A DNA stretch of 64,000 nt from positions 186,001-250,000 of the forward strand of contig NZ_JAUHHC010000001.1 in NCBI RefSeq assembly GCF_030410485.1. The letters are read 5' to 3'. Position 1 is the stretch's first letter. Each line of letters starts with the position of its first letter. The notes below the pieces were generated by a model. The model was not told the origin of the DNA and searched no databases. It was given only the letters and a program-made list of their open reading frames with translations. This document shows, one piece after another, positions 41,413 to 50,634 of the stretch. Made by a program: the position numbers and the translations under genes. This DNA comes from Roseateles violae (GTDB lineage: Bacteria; Pseudomonadota; Gammaproteobacteria; Burkholderiales; Burkholderiaceae_C).

Positions 41413-42228
41413 TCAGGGCCGGTTCAGCTCGACCACCTCGGGCGGGTAATAGGGCCGGAACGCACGCCGCGCCCGACCGTCGCGGGCAAAGCGGCTGAAG
41501 CCCTCGCGCAGCAGCGCCAGATCGGCGCCCGACAGGCTGTCGGTCGACAGGTAGACGCCCACGGCCACCATCGGCAGCGCCTCGAAGCGGCGCTGGGCCA
41601 GGCTGGCGTCCATCGCCGTGTGGGCACCGGTCGGCGGCAGCAGGGCGAAGTCGATGCGGCCGGCGCGCAGCATGCGGCCGATGCCGTCGGAGTCGTTGAC
41701 ATGGTCGACCCGGTGCTCGGCGTCGAGCTCGGCCACCAAGGCCCGGTATTCGGGGCTGAAGGCATAGCTGCGCAGGATGGCCGTGCGCCAGCCGCTGCGG
41801 CGCAGTTCGTCCAGGCTGCGGACCCGGCCGGCGTCGGCCTTGCGGGTCAGCAGCATCCAGGGCTGATGCAGCAGCGGGACGAAGAGGCCGTGGCGATCCC
41901 GCTCGGCGGTGCGCGTCGCCGGCAGCATCAGGTCCAGGCCCCGGCCCTCCAGCAGCGCCCGCTCGATGCGCGCCCGCGGCACGACCGCGAACTCGATCGT
42001 GCAGCCGATCTCGGCACCGACCTCGCGCATCAGATCGGGCCAGACGCCGCTGACCCGCTCGCCCTCGACGATGACCAGCTGCCCGGCCGGCGAGACCGGT
42101 GCGCGCAGCGGCCGCGAGCAGCCGGCCGCGGCGCTCAGCGCCGGCAGCAGCCAGCAGAGCGCCAGCAGCGCCCGGCGGCCGGGCATCGCACCGGACCGGC
42201 GTCGAGGCTCCATCGCTGCAGCAGGCAT
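41413..42228 (-). CDS. Periplasmic amino-acid-type binding protein, paralog 2
   Basis: Exported protein of 271 residues, close in sequence to the protein at 40128-40952: VIVEGERVSGVWPDLMREVG, MLPATRTAERDRHGLF, MLRAGRIDFALLPPTG, YYPPEVVELNRP. Its start ATG 42228 is supported by GGAAGGAG at 6-base spacing; further upstream would run into metW. Signal peptide with cleavage near SAAAG. As for its paralog, no transporter genes are adjacent. The pair around a VOC gene suggests a tandem duplication. Confidence 0.82.
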   Translation of the reverse strand: MPAAAMEPRRRSGAMPGRRALLALCWLLPALSAAAGCSRPLRAPVSPAGQLVIVEGERVSGVWPDLMREVGAEIGCTIEFAVVPRARIERALLEGRGLDLMLPATRTAERDRHGLFVPLLHQPWMLLTRKADAGRVRSLDELRRSGWRTAILRSYAFSPEYRALVAELDAEHRVDHVNDSDGIGRMLRAGRIDFALLPPTGAHTAMDASLAQRRFEALPMVAVGVYLSTDSLSGADLALLREGFSRFARDGRARRAFRPYYPPEVVELNRP

Positions 42229-42280
42229 TCGGCTCCTTCCCCCGCTTTCGCGGCGGCGGGCGGCTCGACCGCCGCCCCGC

Positions 42281-42861
42281 TCAACCGCGATCGAATTTGA
42301 ACACCGCCATGCTCGAAAGCAAGTTCGGCAGCGTGCGCACCGGCTGGCCGTCCTGGATGCCGAAGCTGTCGAGGATGCGCAGGCTGTTCTTGCGCGCCAG
42401 CACCTCGAAGTCGGCATAGGTGCCGACGCGGATGTTCGGCGTGTCGTACCACTCGTAAGGCAGCACGCGGGTCACCGGCATGCGGCCCAAGAGCACCTGC
42501 AGGCGGTTCGGCCAGTGCGCGAAGTTGGGGAAGCTGACGATGCCGATGCGGCCGACGCGCGCTGTTTCCCTCAGCATCTGCTCGGTATTGCGCAGATGCT
42601 GCAAGGTCTCCAGTTGCAGCACGACGTCGAAGCTCTGGTCCTCGAAGATCGACAGCCCCTCTTCCAGGTTCAGCTGGATCGCATTGACGCCGCGCTGCAC
42701 GCAGGCCAGCAGGTTCGCATCGTCGAGCTCGACGCCGTAGCCGCTGCAGCCGCGGTGCTGCTGCAGATAGGCCAGCAGCTCGCCGGTGCCGCAACCGAGG
42801 TCCAGCACCCGCGAGCCCTCGGGCACCAGGGCCGCGATATGTTTCATCACGCCGCTTGCGC

Positions 42862-42865
<4 letters not shown>
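42281..42865 (-). CDS. metW: Methionine biosynthesis protein MetW
   Basis: SAM-dependent methyltransferase-like protein of 194 residues, nearly always found with MetX in proteobacteria. It is needed for, or modulates, homoserine acyltransferase function. Motifs: [16 protein letters not shown] (about 19-34), GYGVELDD and LQLETLQHL. The start overlaps the metX stop (ATGA). Confidence 0.95.
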
Positions 42866-43992
<1,127 letters not shown>

Positions 43993-44010
43993 CGCCACGC
44001 CTCCATCCAG

Positions 44011-44050
44011 AAAAACAAAACCGGTGCCGCTGCAGACTGCGGACACCGGT
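44011..44050 (-). terminator. Attenuator terminator in the metX leader
   Basis: On the minus strand: ACCGGTG (44050-44044), a bulge, CCGC, an 8-base loop, GCGG, then CACCGGT (44026-44020), followed by TTTTGTTTTT. It lies between the riboswitch and the metX start, so it can stop transcription before the gene. Confidence 0.8.
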
Positions 44051-44058
44051 GGCAGGCG

Positions 44059-44112
44059 TCCTCTTTAGCGGCATTTTTAAAGCGCCCGCAATTCGGAACA
44101 AATCGGCGCTAT
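44059..44112 (-). promoter_or_regulatory. SAM-II riboswitch upstream of metX
   Basis: The minus strand reads in order AGCGCC, GATTT, CCGAATTGC, GGCGCT, TTAAAAATG, GCTAAAGAGG. This is the conserved order of the SAM-II class (GCGC, GAUUU, CCGUAUUGC, GCGC, UAAA, AUG, GCUAAA, AGG). P1 is a perfect 6-bp stem (44110-44105 with 44086-44081); the 3' GCTAAAGAGG forms the pseudoknot. It starts just after the -10 box, next to the likely transcription start. It binds S-adenosylmethionine and would lower metX-metW expression when SAM is high. Confidence 0.88.
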
Positions 44113-44119
44113 GACTCGG

Positions 44120-44125
44120 ATTGTA
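44120..44125 (-). promoter_or_regulatory. -10 box for metX-metW
   Basis: TACAAT on the minus strand, placing the transcription start about 7-10 bases downstream, at the 5' end of the riboswitch. Confidence 0.55.
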
Positions 44126-44182
44126 GCGTCGCCAGGGAGCCGGCCCGCCCTCAAGAGCCCCTCAGGCGCCCCCAGGCGCCCA

Positions 44183-46069
44183 TCAGGGCACCTTGCACAG
44201 GCAGTGCACCAGCGCCGCGAAGGGCAGCGGCCCCTGGCTGCGCGCCGGATCGCTGAGCGCGCCCAGCCAGGCCAGTTCCTGGCCCGCCTCCACCAGGGCG
44301 GCCGGCGGCTGCAGGCCCAGCCCGACGCCCAGCGCCTCGACCAGGCTCGGCGCCAGCACATCGCCCAGGCCGGCCAGCAGGCGCTCGGTGCGGCTGGGCG
44401 AGCGCTCGATGTACTCGATGCGCGGTTCGCCCTCGATCTTGGCCAGGCGCGCCGCCGCCTGCAGCGCATCGTCCAGGCTGCCGAGCCGGTCGACCAGGCC
44501 GCGCTCCAGCGCCTGGGCCCCGCTCCAGACCCGGCCCTGGGCCACCGCATCGATCGCGGCCACCGGCTTGCCGCGCGCCTGCGCCGCCTTGGCGGTGAAC
44601 TCGTCGTAGACATGCTGGATGCCGGCCTGCACCGTCGCCGCCATGCGCGGATCGAGCGGGCGGCGCGGGTCGTAGCCGCCGGCCAGCCAGCTGGTCGTGT
44701 GGCCGCCGGTGCGGATGGACAGCTTGTCCAGCAGCTTGTCGGCCGTCGGCAGCATGCCGAACACGCCGATCGAGCCGGTCACCGTCGCCGCGTCGGCAAT
44801 CACCTGGTCGGCGCTCAGGGCGATCCAGTAGCCGCCCGAGGCGGCGACATCGCCCATCGAGACCACGACCGGCTTGCCGGCCTTGCGCGTCAGCTCCAGC
44901 TCGCGCCGCACGATCTCGGAGGCGAAGGCGCTGCCGCCGGGCGAGTTGACGCGCAGCACAACGGCCTTCATCTGCTCGTCCTCGCGCGCCTGGCGGATCA
45001 GCCGCGCGGTCGAGTCGCCGCCGACCTTGCCCGGGCCGGCCTCGCCGTCGACGATCTCGCCTTCGGCCACGACCACGGCCACCGCGTCGGCGCCCGCTTT
45101 GGCCCTGGGCTTGGAATGGGCCAGGTACTCGCCCAGGCCGACGCGCCGGTAGCTCTTGCCCTTCTCGTCCTTGGCGCCGCGGCTCATCAAGAGCTCGCGC
45201 ATCTCGTCGCGCGTCTTGATGCCGTCGATCAGCCGGCTCTGCAGCGCCAGCTTGGCCGAGTCGCCGCCGGCCGCGGCCAGGCGCTGCGGCAATTGCTCGA
45301 TGCCCTGCATCAGGGCGCCGGCCGGCAGCTTGCGCGCCTGCTCGACCGCGCCGGTGTAGCGCGCCCACAGATCGCCGTACAGATAGTCCTCCGCCTCCAG
45401 CGAGGCCTTGGACGGCGCATTGGCGAAATAGGGCTCGGCCGCGTTCTTGTAGGTGCCGACGCGCAGCACATTGGCGCTGACGCCCAGCCGGTCCAGCGCG
45501 TCCTTGTAGTAGTTGCGGTAGCGACCCAGGCCCTGCACCATCACCGCGCCCATTGGGTGCATATAGACCTCGTCGGCCTGGGCGGCCAGGTAGTAGGCGC
45601 GCTGGCTGTAGCCGTCGCCATAGGCCAGCACCGGCTTGCCGGCGGCCTTGAAGCGCTGCAGGGCCGCGCCGACCTCGTGCAGGCCGGCCAGGCCGGCACC
45701 GCCGAAGTCGTCCAGGTCCAGCAGCACCGCCCAGATCTTGTCGTCCTTCGCCGCCGCGTCCAGCGCCTGCAGCGCGTCGCGCAGCCGCGTCTGCCGCGGC
45801 GGGCCGCCGACGCCGCCACGCAGCTGGGCCATCGCCTGCTCGCGCAGGCTGCCCGAATACTGCTCGACCAGCAGGCCGTCCAGGCTCAGCACCAGGGTGG
45901 TCTTGTCCTGCAGCGGCTTCGGGCCCCGCGTCAGCAAGGCGATGAGCAGCGCCACGATCAGGGCCAGCAGCAGCAGGTTGAGGATCGCCCGCCGGGTGGC
46001 GTCAAGCAGCCACCAGGCCTTGGCAATGAAACGCCCGAGCGGGCGGGCGACCGTGTTGATGATGCTCAT
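44183..46069 (-). CDS. sppA: Signal peptide peptidase SppA, long form
   Basis: Membrane-anchored protease of 628 residues that degrades cleaved signal peptides. One N-terminal transmembrane helix (about 29-47), then two tandem S49 domains. The catalytic lysine is K208 (GTYKNAAEPY) in the first domain and the nucleophile is S411 (DVAASGGYW) in the second, the same arrangement and nearly the same numbers as E. coli SppA (K209/S409). Full length. It lies upstream of the metX promoter on the same strand. Confidence 0.95.
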   Translation of the reverse strand: MSIINTVARPLGRFIAKAWWLLDATRRAILNLLLLALIVALLIALLTRGPKPLQDKTTLVLSLDGLLVEQYSGSLREQAMAQLRGGVGGPPRQTRLRDALQALDAAAKDDKIWAVLLDLDDFGGAGLAGLHEVGAALQRFKAAGKPVLAYGDGYSQRAYYLAAQADEVYMHPMGAVMVQGLGRYRNYYKDALDRLGVSANVLRVGTYKNAAEPYFANAPSKASLEAEDYLYGDLWARYTGAVEQARKLPAGALMQGIEQLPQRLAAAGGDSAKLALQSRLIDGIKTRDEMRELLMSRGAKDEKGKSYRRVGLGEYLAHSKPRAKAGADAVAVVVAEGEIVDGEAGPGKVGGDSTARLIRQAREDEQMKAVVLRVNSPGGSAFASEIVRRELELTRKAGKPVVVSMGDVAASGGYWIALSADQVIADAATVTGSIGVFGMLPTADKLLDKLSIRTGGHTTSWLAGGYDPRRPLDPRMAATVQAGIQHVYDEFTAKAAQARGKPVAAIDAVAQGRVWSGAQALERGLVDRLGSLDDALQAAARLAKIEGEPRIEYIERSPSRTERLLAGLGDVLAPSLVEALGVGLGLQPPAALVEAGQELAWLGALSDPARSQGPLPFAALVHCLCKVP

Positions 46070-46224
46070 CGCGTCCTCTGCAGACTTGTTCGCGATGATT
46101 GTGCGCCAGCGCTGCGCTGGGGCACGAAGTCATGGCCCTCCCCTCAGGCGCGGGCCACCCGTTCGCGGGCTTGTCGCCCACGGGCGGCCGAGCACAATCC
46201 GCGCAGACCCGCTGACCGATTCCC

Positions 46225-46911
46225 ATGCCCGCCGTCTTCCTGCTGCGCCGCTGCGCGAGCTCCCTGCAAAAAGCCCAAGATCTGTTGACCGGCAGCGGCA
46301 TGGCGGACTGGAGCGTCTGCGGCAGCGCGATGCGGCTGCGCGAGACGCGCGAGGCGCTGGCGGGCTGCGCGCCCGACATCATCGCCTGCGACCTGAGCCT
46401 GCTGGACGGCCGCGCGCTGCAGCTGGCGCAGTCGCTGCGCGGCCTGCCGCGGCGGCCGCAGCTGCTGCTGCTGGCGCCGATGGCCGACGAGCTGGCGCTG
46501 TTCGAGGCGCTGCGCCTGGGCGCCAACGGCTACTGCATCGACGCCGACCGCGGCGTCAACCTGCTGCTGGACCTGCGCAAGCTGGACGCCGGCCGCGCAA
46601 CCATGTCGCCGGCGATCGCGCGCCAGATCCTGGACGCCTACGGCCTGGGCCGCAGCAGCCTGGACGAGGCGCTGGCGCCCGAGGCCTCGCAAGACGTGAC
46701 CCCGATGGCCCATGGCCTGCCGCGCGCCGAGCAGCATCTGCTGAGCCTGCTGGCGCATGGCCTGCTGGGGGTGGAGATCGCCGCGCGCTGGGACATGACG
46801 CCGGCCGACGTCGAGCGCCGGCTCTGGCGCGTCTATCCGCGCCTGCACCGGCTTGGAGTCTGCGCGGCAGGGCACGTGGCCCGCGCCGGGGCGAGTTGCG
46901 GGGCCAGCTAA
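46225..46911 (+). CDS. LuxR-type regulator with degenerate receiver domain
   Basis: Protein of 228 residues. The N-terminal part (about 1-125) folds like a receiver and keeps an aspartate at the phosphoacceptor place (D56 in ACDLSLLDG). The acidic pair that binds Mg2+ near residues 8-10 is replaced by LLRRC, so phosphorylation is doubtful. The C-terminal HTH (about 168-215) resembles LuxR domains (LPRAEQHLLSLLAHGLLGVE). No partner kinase is nearby. The Cys-containing tail is unusual. Confidence 0.7.
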   Translation: MPAVFLLRRCASSLQKAQDLLTGSGMADWSVCGSAMRLRETREALAGCAPDIIACDLSLLDGRALQLAQSLRGLPRRPQLLLLAPMADELALFEALRLGANGYCIDADRGVNLLLDLRKLDAGRATMSPAIARQILDAYGLGRSSLDEALAPEASQDVTPMAHGLPRAEQHLLSLLAHGLLGVEIAARWDMTPADVERRLWRVYPRLHRLGVCAAGHVARAGASCGAS

Positions 46912-47011
46912 GGCGCCGGCGAGGCGAGGGCAGGGACCCGCTGCCTCCTCGCGCCTTGCCTGCGCCCTTGCCAGACTCAACGCGGGCTACGCGCTCTGCC
47001 GCGCAGACTCC

Positions 47012-47635
47012 TCAGGACGGCACGGTATCGGCGAAGCTCGGGCGCGCGGCCAGCTTCTCGTAGTGCCGCGTCAGCTTCGGGTGCTCGCTGCGCCAGTCGA
47101 GGTCAGGGAAGCGGAAGTCCAGATAGGCCAGCGCGCAGCCGACCGCGATATCGGCCAGGCTGAAGTGGTTGCCCGAGCACCAGTTCTTGTCGCCCAGGCC
47201 CTGGTTCATCGCCTTCACCGCGGCCAGCACCTTGCCCATCTGGCGCTGCACCCAGGCCTCGCTGCGCTGCTCGCTGCTGCGGCCGGACCAGTTCTGCTCC
47301 AGCCGGGCCAGGATGGCGGCGTCCATCACGCCGTCGGCCAGCGCCTCCCAGGTGCGCACCTCGGTGCGCTCGCGGCCGCGCTCGGGGATCAGCTTGCCGA
47401 CCGGCGACAGCGTGTCCACGTACTCGACGATGACGCGCGAATCGAAGACGGCGCCGGTGATCGAGTCCTGGCCTTCCATCACCAGGCAGGGCACCTTGCC
47501 GAGCGGGTTCATCTTGAGGATCGCGTCGCTGCCCCAGACGTCCTCGAGCACGAACTGGTAGTCGAGTTTCTTCTCGGCCATCACGACGCGCACCTTGCGC
47601 ACGTAGGGGCTGGAGAGCGATCCGATGAGTTTCAT
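47012..47635 (-). CDS. Glutathione S-transferase family protein
   Basis: Protein of 207 residues. The thioredoxin-like N-domain (1-80; SSPYVRKVRVVMAEKKL, NPLGKVPCLVM, DSRVIVEYVD) binds glutathione with Ser8/Ser9 as likely active residue. The all-helical C-domain contains FSLADIAVGCALAYLDFR. Start 47635 gives the standard N-terminus. Substrate unknown. Confidence 0.9.
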   Translation of the reverse strand: MKLIGSLSSPYVRKVRVVMAEKKLDYQFVLEDVWGSDAILKMNPLGKVPCLVMEGQDSITGAVFDSRVIVEYVDTLSPVGKLIPERGRERTEVRTWEALADGVMDAAILARLEQNWSGRSSEQRSEAWVQRQMGKVLAAVKAMNQGLGDKNWCSGNHFSLADIAVGCALAYLDFRFPDLDWRSEHPKLTRHYEKLAARPSFADTVPS

Positions 47636-47905
47636 ATGTGCTTGACGTCGTCCCTCTGCGAACGATTCTAGCCAAGCGATTCGCCGCCGCCAGCCTGTCT
47701 CCCGGCGCCTACAGTCCCCCCGGGCCGCAGGCTTGTCAGCCTGCCGCAAGCCGGCCAGACTAACGGCGCCCTGCAGCCGCCCGGGCGGCCATCCGTCGCC
47801 GTAGAAGGCGTTTCGCGCGCCCGATCCGGCGCTTCATCGCCTGCCCCTGGCCTGCCGGTCGCGGCCTGCCGACACTGCGGTCCAGCCCAAAGCCCGGGAG
47901 CCGCC
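47636..47905. other. 270-base gap before the first small exported protein
   Basis: Contains no gene I can support. It must hold the divergent promoters of the GST and the small protein. Several GC-rich hairpins are possible but no clear terminator or -10/-35 pair. Confidence 0.5.
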
Positions 47906-48145
47906 ATGATGTTGATGAACGCCAGTCCGTCCTCGCTGCTGCTGATCGCCATCGGCAGCGTCGCGTCCGCCGTCGCGCTGGCCCTTGCTCTGGCCGAGCA
48001 GAGCAGCCCGCCGCAGCGGCTCGAACGGGTGACGGTCGTCGGCCAGCGCGCGACGGTCCAGCAACTGCCGCGCGTCGTGGTCGAAGGCCGGCGCGTCGAC
48101 GGCCTCGCGCTGAGCCAGGCCGGCGAGACGGCACGGCCCGAATAG
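47906..48145 (+). CDS. Small exported protein with two L-x-R-V-x-V-x-G-x-R motifs, paralog A
   Basis: Protein of 79 residues. Residues 10-30 are hydrophobic (signal peptide or membrane anchor, with a possible cleavage near ALAE). The remainder carries LERVTVVGQR (39-48) and LPRVVVEGRR (54-63), then a polar tail. GGGAG lies just upstream of ATG 47906. Members B and C (49663 and 50184) share both motifs in the same order, but here the spacing is 15 rather than 25 residues and the C-terminal cysteine pair is absent. I do not recognise the family. The motif resembles a TonB box (for example DTLVVTA or ETVVVTG). Confidence 0.6.
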   Translation: MMLMNASPSSLLLIAIGSVASAVALALALAEQSSPPQRLERVTVVGQRATVQQLPRVVVEGRRVDGLALSQAGETARPE

Positions 48146-48182
48146 CGCAGCGCCGCCGAGCGGCGCCGCTCGCTCCTATCCC

Positions 48183-49481
48183 TCAGCGATTGAACAGACC
48201 CGGATGTTCGCGCGCGTAGCGCCCCTCGGCCTGCGCATGCGGCAGGTTCAGGAACTCGCGGTAGCCGGGCACCCACAGATAGCCGAGGCCGACCAGGAAC
48301 AGGCCCAGGCCGAAGAGGCCGTAGGCGCCGCCGACGCTGCCCTGCAGCAGCAGGCCGCCGGCCAGGCCCGGACCCAGCACGCCGGCGATCTGCATCACCA
48401 TCATGTTGACGGCCGTCATGCGCGCGCGAAAGGCCTGCGGCATCGCCAGCATCCGGTGCGTCTGGCCGACCATCTGCACGGTGGCGATGCAGGCGCCCAA
48501 CATCGCGAAGCCGGCGACGATCAGCAACGGCGCCTCGCTGAAGCCGATCGCGATCATGCACAGCCCCTCGAGCAGGATGGCCGCGAAGCTGGCATTGAAG
48601 CGGCCGATGCGCTGCGCCAGCCAGACCGAGCCGCCCAGCGAGCCCAGCAGCATGCCCAGCGACAGCCCGGCCTCGCAGGCGCCCAGCCAGGCGGCCGACA
48701 GGCCCAGCGACTGCACCTTCAGCGGCACCAGCATGCCGATGCCGGGGGTGAAGAAGATCATCACCAGAAAGGAGACGAAGGTCCAGCCGCGCTCCAGCGG
48801 GATCTTCCATTTGGCCACCAGTCCGGCACGCAGATCCGCCAGCCAGTGCGAGGCCTGCGCGGGCGCGGGCGGCGTCGGCGCCTGGATGCGCGCCGCCAGC
48901 GCGGCCGCCAGCAGCAGCAAGGCCGCATGCAGCCACAGCGCGACCGCGGTGCTGGCCGCCGCCAGCACCAGGCCGCCCAGCGCCGGGCCGAGCAGGCGGC
49001 CCAGCGCCTGCGCGCTCTTCTGCAGGCCCAGGCCCTCGGTCAGGCGCTCGGCCGGCAGCAGCTCGGCGACGATGCTGAAGGAGGCCGGCATGATGGCCGC
49101 CATCGCGACCACCGCCAGCAGCTCCAGCCCCATCACCCAGGCCAGCCGGTAGATGCCCAGCTGGGCCAGCGCCGCCAGCACCAGCGCCTCGAGCGCCATC
49201 AGCAGCAGGCCGCCGGCGATCAGCCGGCGTTTGGAGACGCGGTCGCCCAGCGGCGACAGCAGCGGCAGCGCGATGAAGGAGCCGGCCGCCATGCCGGCCG
49301 CATAGATCGCCAGCTGCGCGGCGCCGCCCTCGTGCGCGACCCACCAGGGCACGGCCACATGGCCGACCATCAGCGACAGCAGCATCAGCCCATCGCTGAG
49401 CAGCAACAATTGAAACGCAGGGCCCAGCGGTCCCAGGCGGCGCCCGGCGAAGGCGCGCAGCGACGATGGCAAAAAGGACAA
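48183..49481 (-). CDS. MFS transporter
   Basis: Major facilitator of about 432 residues with 12 predicted helices and the loop motif GDRVSKRRLI between helices 2 and 3. It belongs to the enterobactin-exporter-like MFS_3 group in appearance; substrate unknown. I start it at TTG 49481, because AGGGAGAG sits 5 bases upstream and it gives the sensible N-terminus SFLPSSLRAFAGRR; ATG 49511 would add 10 residues but lacks a ribosome-binding site. It separates small-protein gene A from B and C, on the opposite strand. Confidence 0.85.
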   Translation of the reverse strand: MSFLPSSLRAFAGRRLGPLGPAFQLLLLSDGLMLLSLMVGHVAVPWWVAHEGGAAQLAIYAAGMAAGSFIALPLLSPLGDRVSKRRLIAGGLLLMALEALVLAALAQLGIYRLAWVMGLELLAVVAMAAIMPASFSIVAELLPAERLTEGLGLQKSAQALGRLLGPALGGLVLAAASTAVALWLHAALLLLAAALAARIQAPTPPAPAQASHWLADLRAGLVAKWKIPLERGWTFVSFLVMIFFTPGIGMLVPLKVQSLGLSAAWLGACEAGLSLGMLLGSLGGSVWLAQRIGRFNASFAAILLEGLCMIAIGFSEAPLLIVAGFAMLGACIATVQMVGQTHRMLAMPQAFRARMTAVNMMVMQIAGVLGPGLAGGLLLQGSVGGAYGLFGLGLFLVGLGYLWVPGYREFLNLPHAQAEGRYAREHPGLFNR

Positions 49482-49662
49482 GAAGACTCTCCCTGCGGGC
49501 CAGTGTGCCATGCCGCACGCGTCCATTTGTCGCCCCCAGCTGCCGTTGATGCGCCGATTGCCGCGCTTGGTCGCTTGCGGCTGGAGAAGCGGGGGGCGGG
49601 CGCGCAAACTGCAATCACCGAACGATCCTTCCCTCCTTCAACGCAGCCCGCAGGAGCCCACC

Positions 49663-49944
49663 ATGAACACCAGCAGCAAGACCCTCTTCGTCGCCGGCCT
49701 GATCGCCCTCGTCGGCAGCACCGGCTTCGTCATCAGCGCCGAGAATGCCGCCGCGCCCAAGCAGGAGATCGTCAAGCTGGAGCGCGTGGTGATCGTCGGC
49801 AAGCGCGCCGCGCCCGCGACGCAAGTCGCCCAGCAGCAGGAAATCGTGAAGCTGCCGCGCGTCGTCGTCGAAGGCCGCCGCGCACCGGCCGACACGCAGC
49901 TGGCCGTCGCCAAGAGCTGCGCGCCGCAGCAAGCGATGTGCTGA
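49663..49944 (+). CDS. Small exported protein with tandem 25-residue repeat, paralog B
   Basis: Protein of 93 residues. Signal peptide 1-26 (cleavage near ISAEN). Then two tandem 25-residue units: 33-56 (KQEIVKLERVVIVGKRA and ATQVA) and 58-81 (QQEIVKLPRVVVEGRRA and DTQLA). It ends in SCAPQQAMC, two cysteines six residues apart. CAGGAG precedes ATG 49663. It has its own terminator, so it is a single-gene transcript. It aligns without gaps with paralog C through residue 81. Family not recognised; possible TonB-box mimic. Confidence 0.7.
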   Translation: MNTSSKTLFVAGLIALVGSTGFVISAENAAAPKQEIVKLERVVIVGKRAAPATQVAQQQEIVKLPRVVVEGRRAPADTQLAVAKSCAPQQAMC

Positions 49945-49980
49945 ACGCGCCGCTGCGCTGACGGTTCGATCGCTCCCCGC

Positions 49981-50011
49981 AAGGCCCGGCACTGCCGGGC
50001 CTTGTTCTTTT
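49981..50011 (+). terminator. Intrinsic terminator after paralog B
   Basis: 10-bp stem AAGGCCCGGC (49981-49990) with GCCGGGCCTT (49994-50003), loop ACT, followed by GTTCTTTT. Confidence 0.85.
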
Positions 50012-50183
50012 GCGGCACGCCGATGACTGCTGGCCGACGCTCGCTTGCCATGACTTCATCGCCGCCGCCTGCAGTCCATCCCGCCGGGCGCGCGCTTCGT
50101 CACCTGAGGCTGGCGATGAGCAGGAGCAGCGCCGAAACTGCATGCACGGACAAAGCAACACGCCAGCACGGAAGGACCTCATC

Positions 50184-50462
50184 ATGAACAGCCTCAGCAA
50201 CCGCATCGCCGCCCTCCTGATCGCCGCCATCTTCGGCCTGATCGCCCTGATGTTCGCGCAGGCCGAAGTCGCCGCGCCCAAGCAGGCCATCGTCAAGCTG
50301 GAGCGCGTCCTCATCGTCGGCAAGCGCGCCGGCGCCGACACGCAGATCGCTCGAGCACAGCGCGTCGAGCAACTGCCCCGCGTCGTCGTCGTCGGCCGCC
50401 GCACCACCAGCGAGACCGAGCTGCAGCTGGCCCAGGCCTGCGCCGCTCAGGCGCTCTGCTGA
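50184..50462 (+). CDS. Small exported protein with tandem 25-residue repeat, paralog C
   Basis: Protein of 92 residues. Hydrophobic 8-25, cleavage near AQAEV. Repeat units at 33-56 (KQAIVKLERVLIVGKRA, DTQIA) and 58-82 (QLPRVVVVGRR), then ACAAQALC with two cysteines five residues apart. The start has GAAGGA upstream. It ends at a strong hairpin. The second unit has diverged more (AQRVEQ for QQEIVK), so B and C are old enough duplicates that selection appears to have kept the L-x-R-V-x-V-x-G-x-R core. Confidence 0.7.
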   Translation: MNSLSNRIAALLIAAIFGLIALMFAQAEVAAPKQAIVKLERVLIVGKRAGADTQIARAQRVEQLPRVVVVGRRTTSETELQLAQACAAQALC

Positions 50463-50510
50463 AGCACTGCAGCGCAGCCGCATTCGCAGCAACCTCACCG
50501 CCTTCAAGCA

Positions 50511-50539
50511 GCAGAAGCCCGGCACAGCCGGGCTTCTGC
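50511..50539 (+). terminator. Hairpin terminator after paralog C
   Basis: Perfect 13-bp stem (50511-50523 with 50527-50539, loop ACA). Strong, but no clear T tract follows. Confidence 0.65.
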
Positions 50540-50634
50540 CATTGAGTGCCAGCAATCGGGGACTTGCGCGGGCGATAGGCAGTGACTAAGTTGGCCTAGG
50601 CACCACGATTGAGCCCTGGCCAATGGAGGCACGT

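Noticed and set aside
47906-50462. Small exported proteins as broken pieces of TonB-dependent receptors
   Set aside because: Each has its own start, signal-like segment and ribosome-binding site, B and C have terminators, and the shared layout is kept in all three copies.
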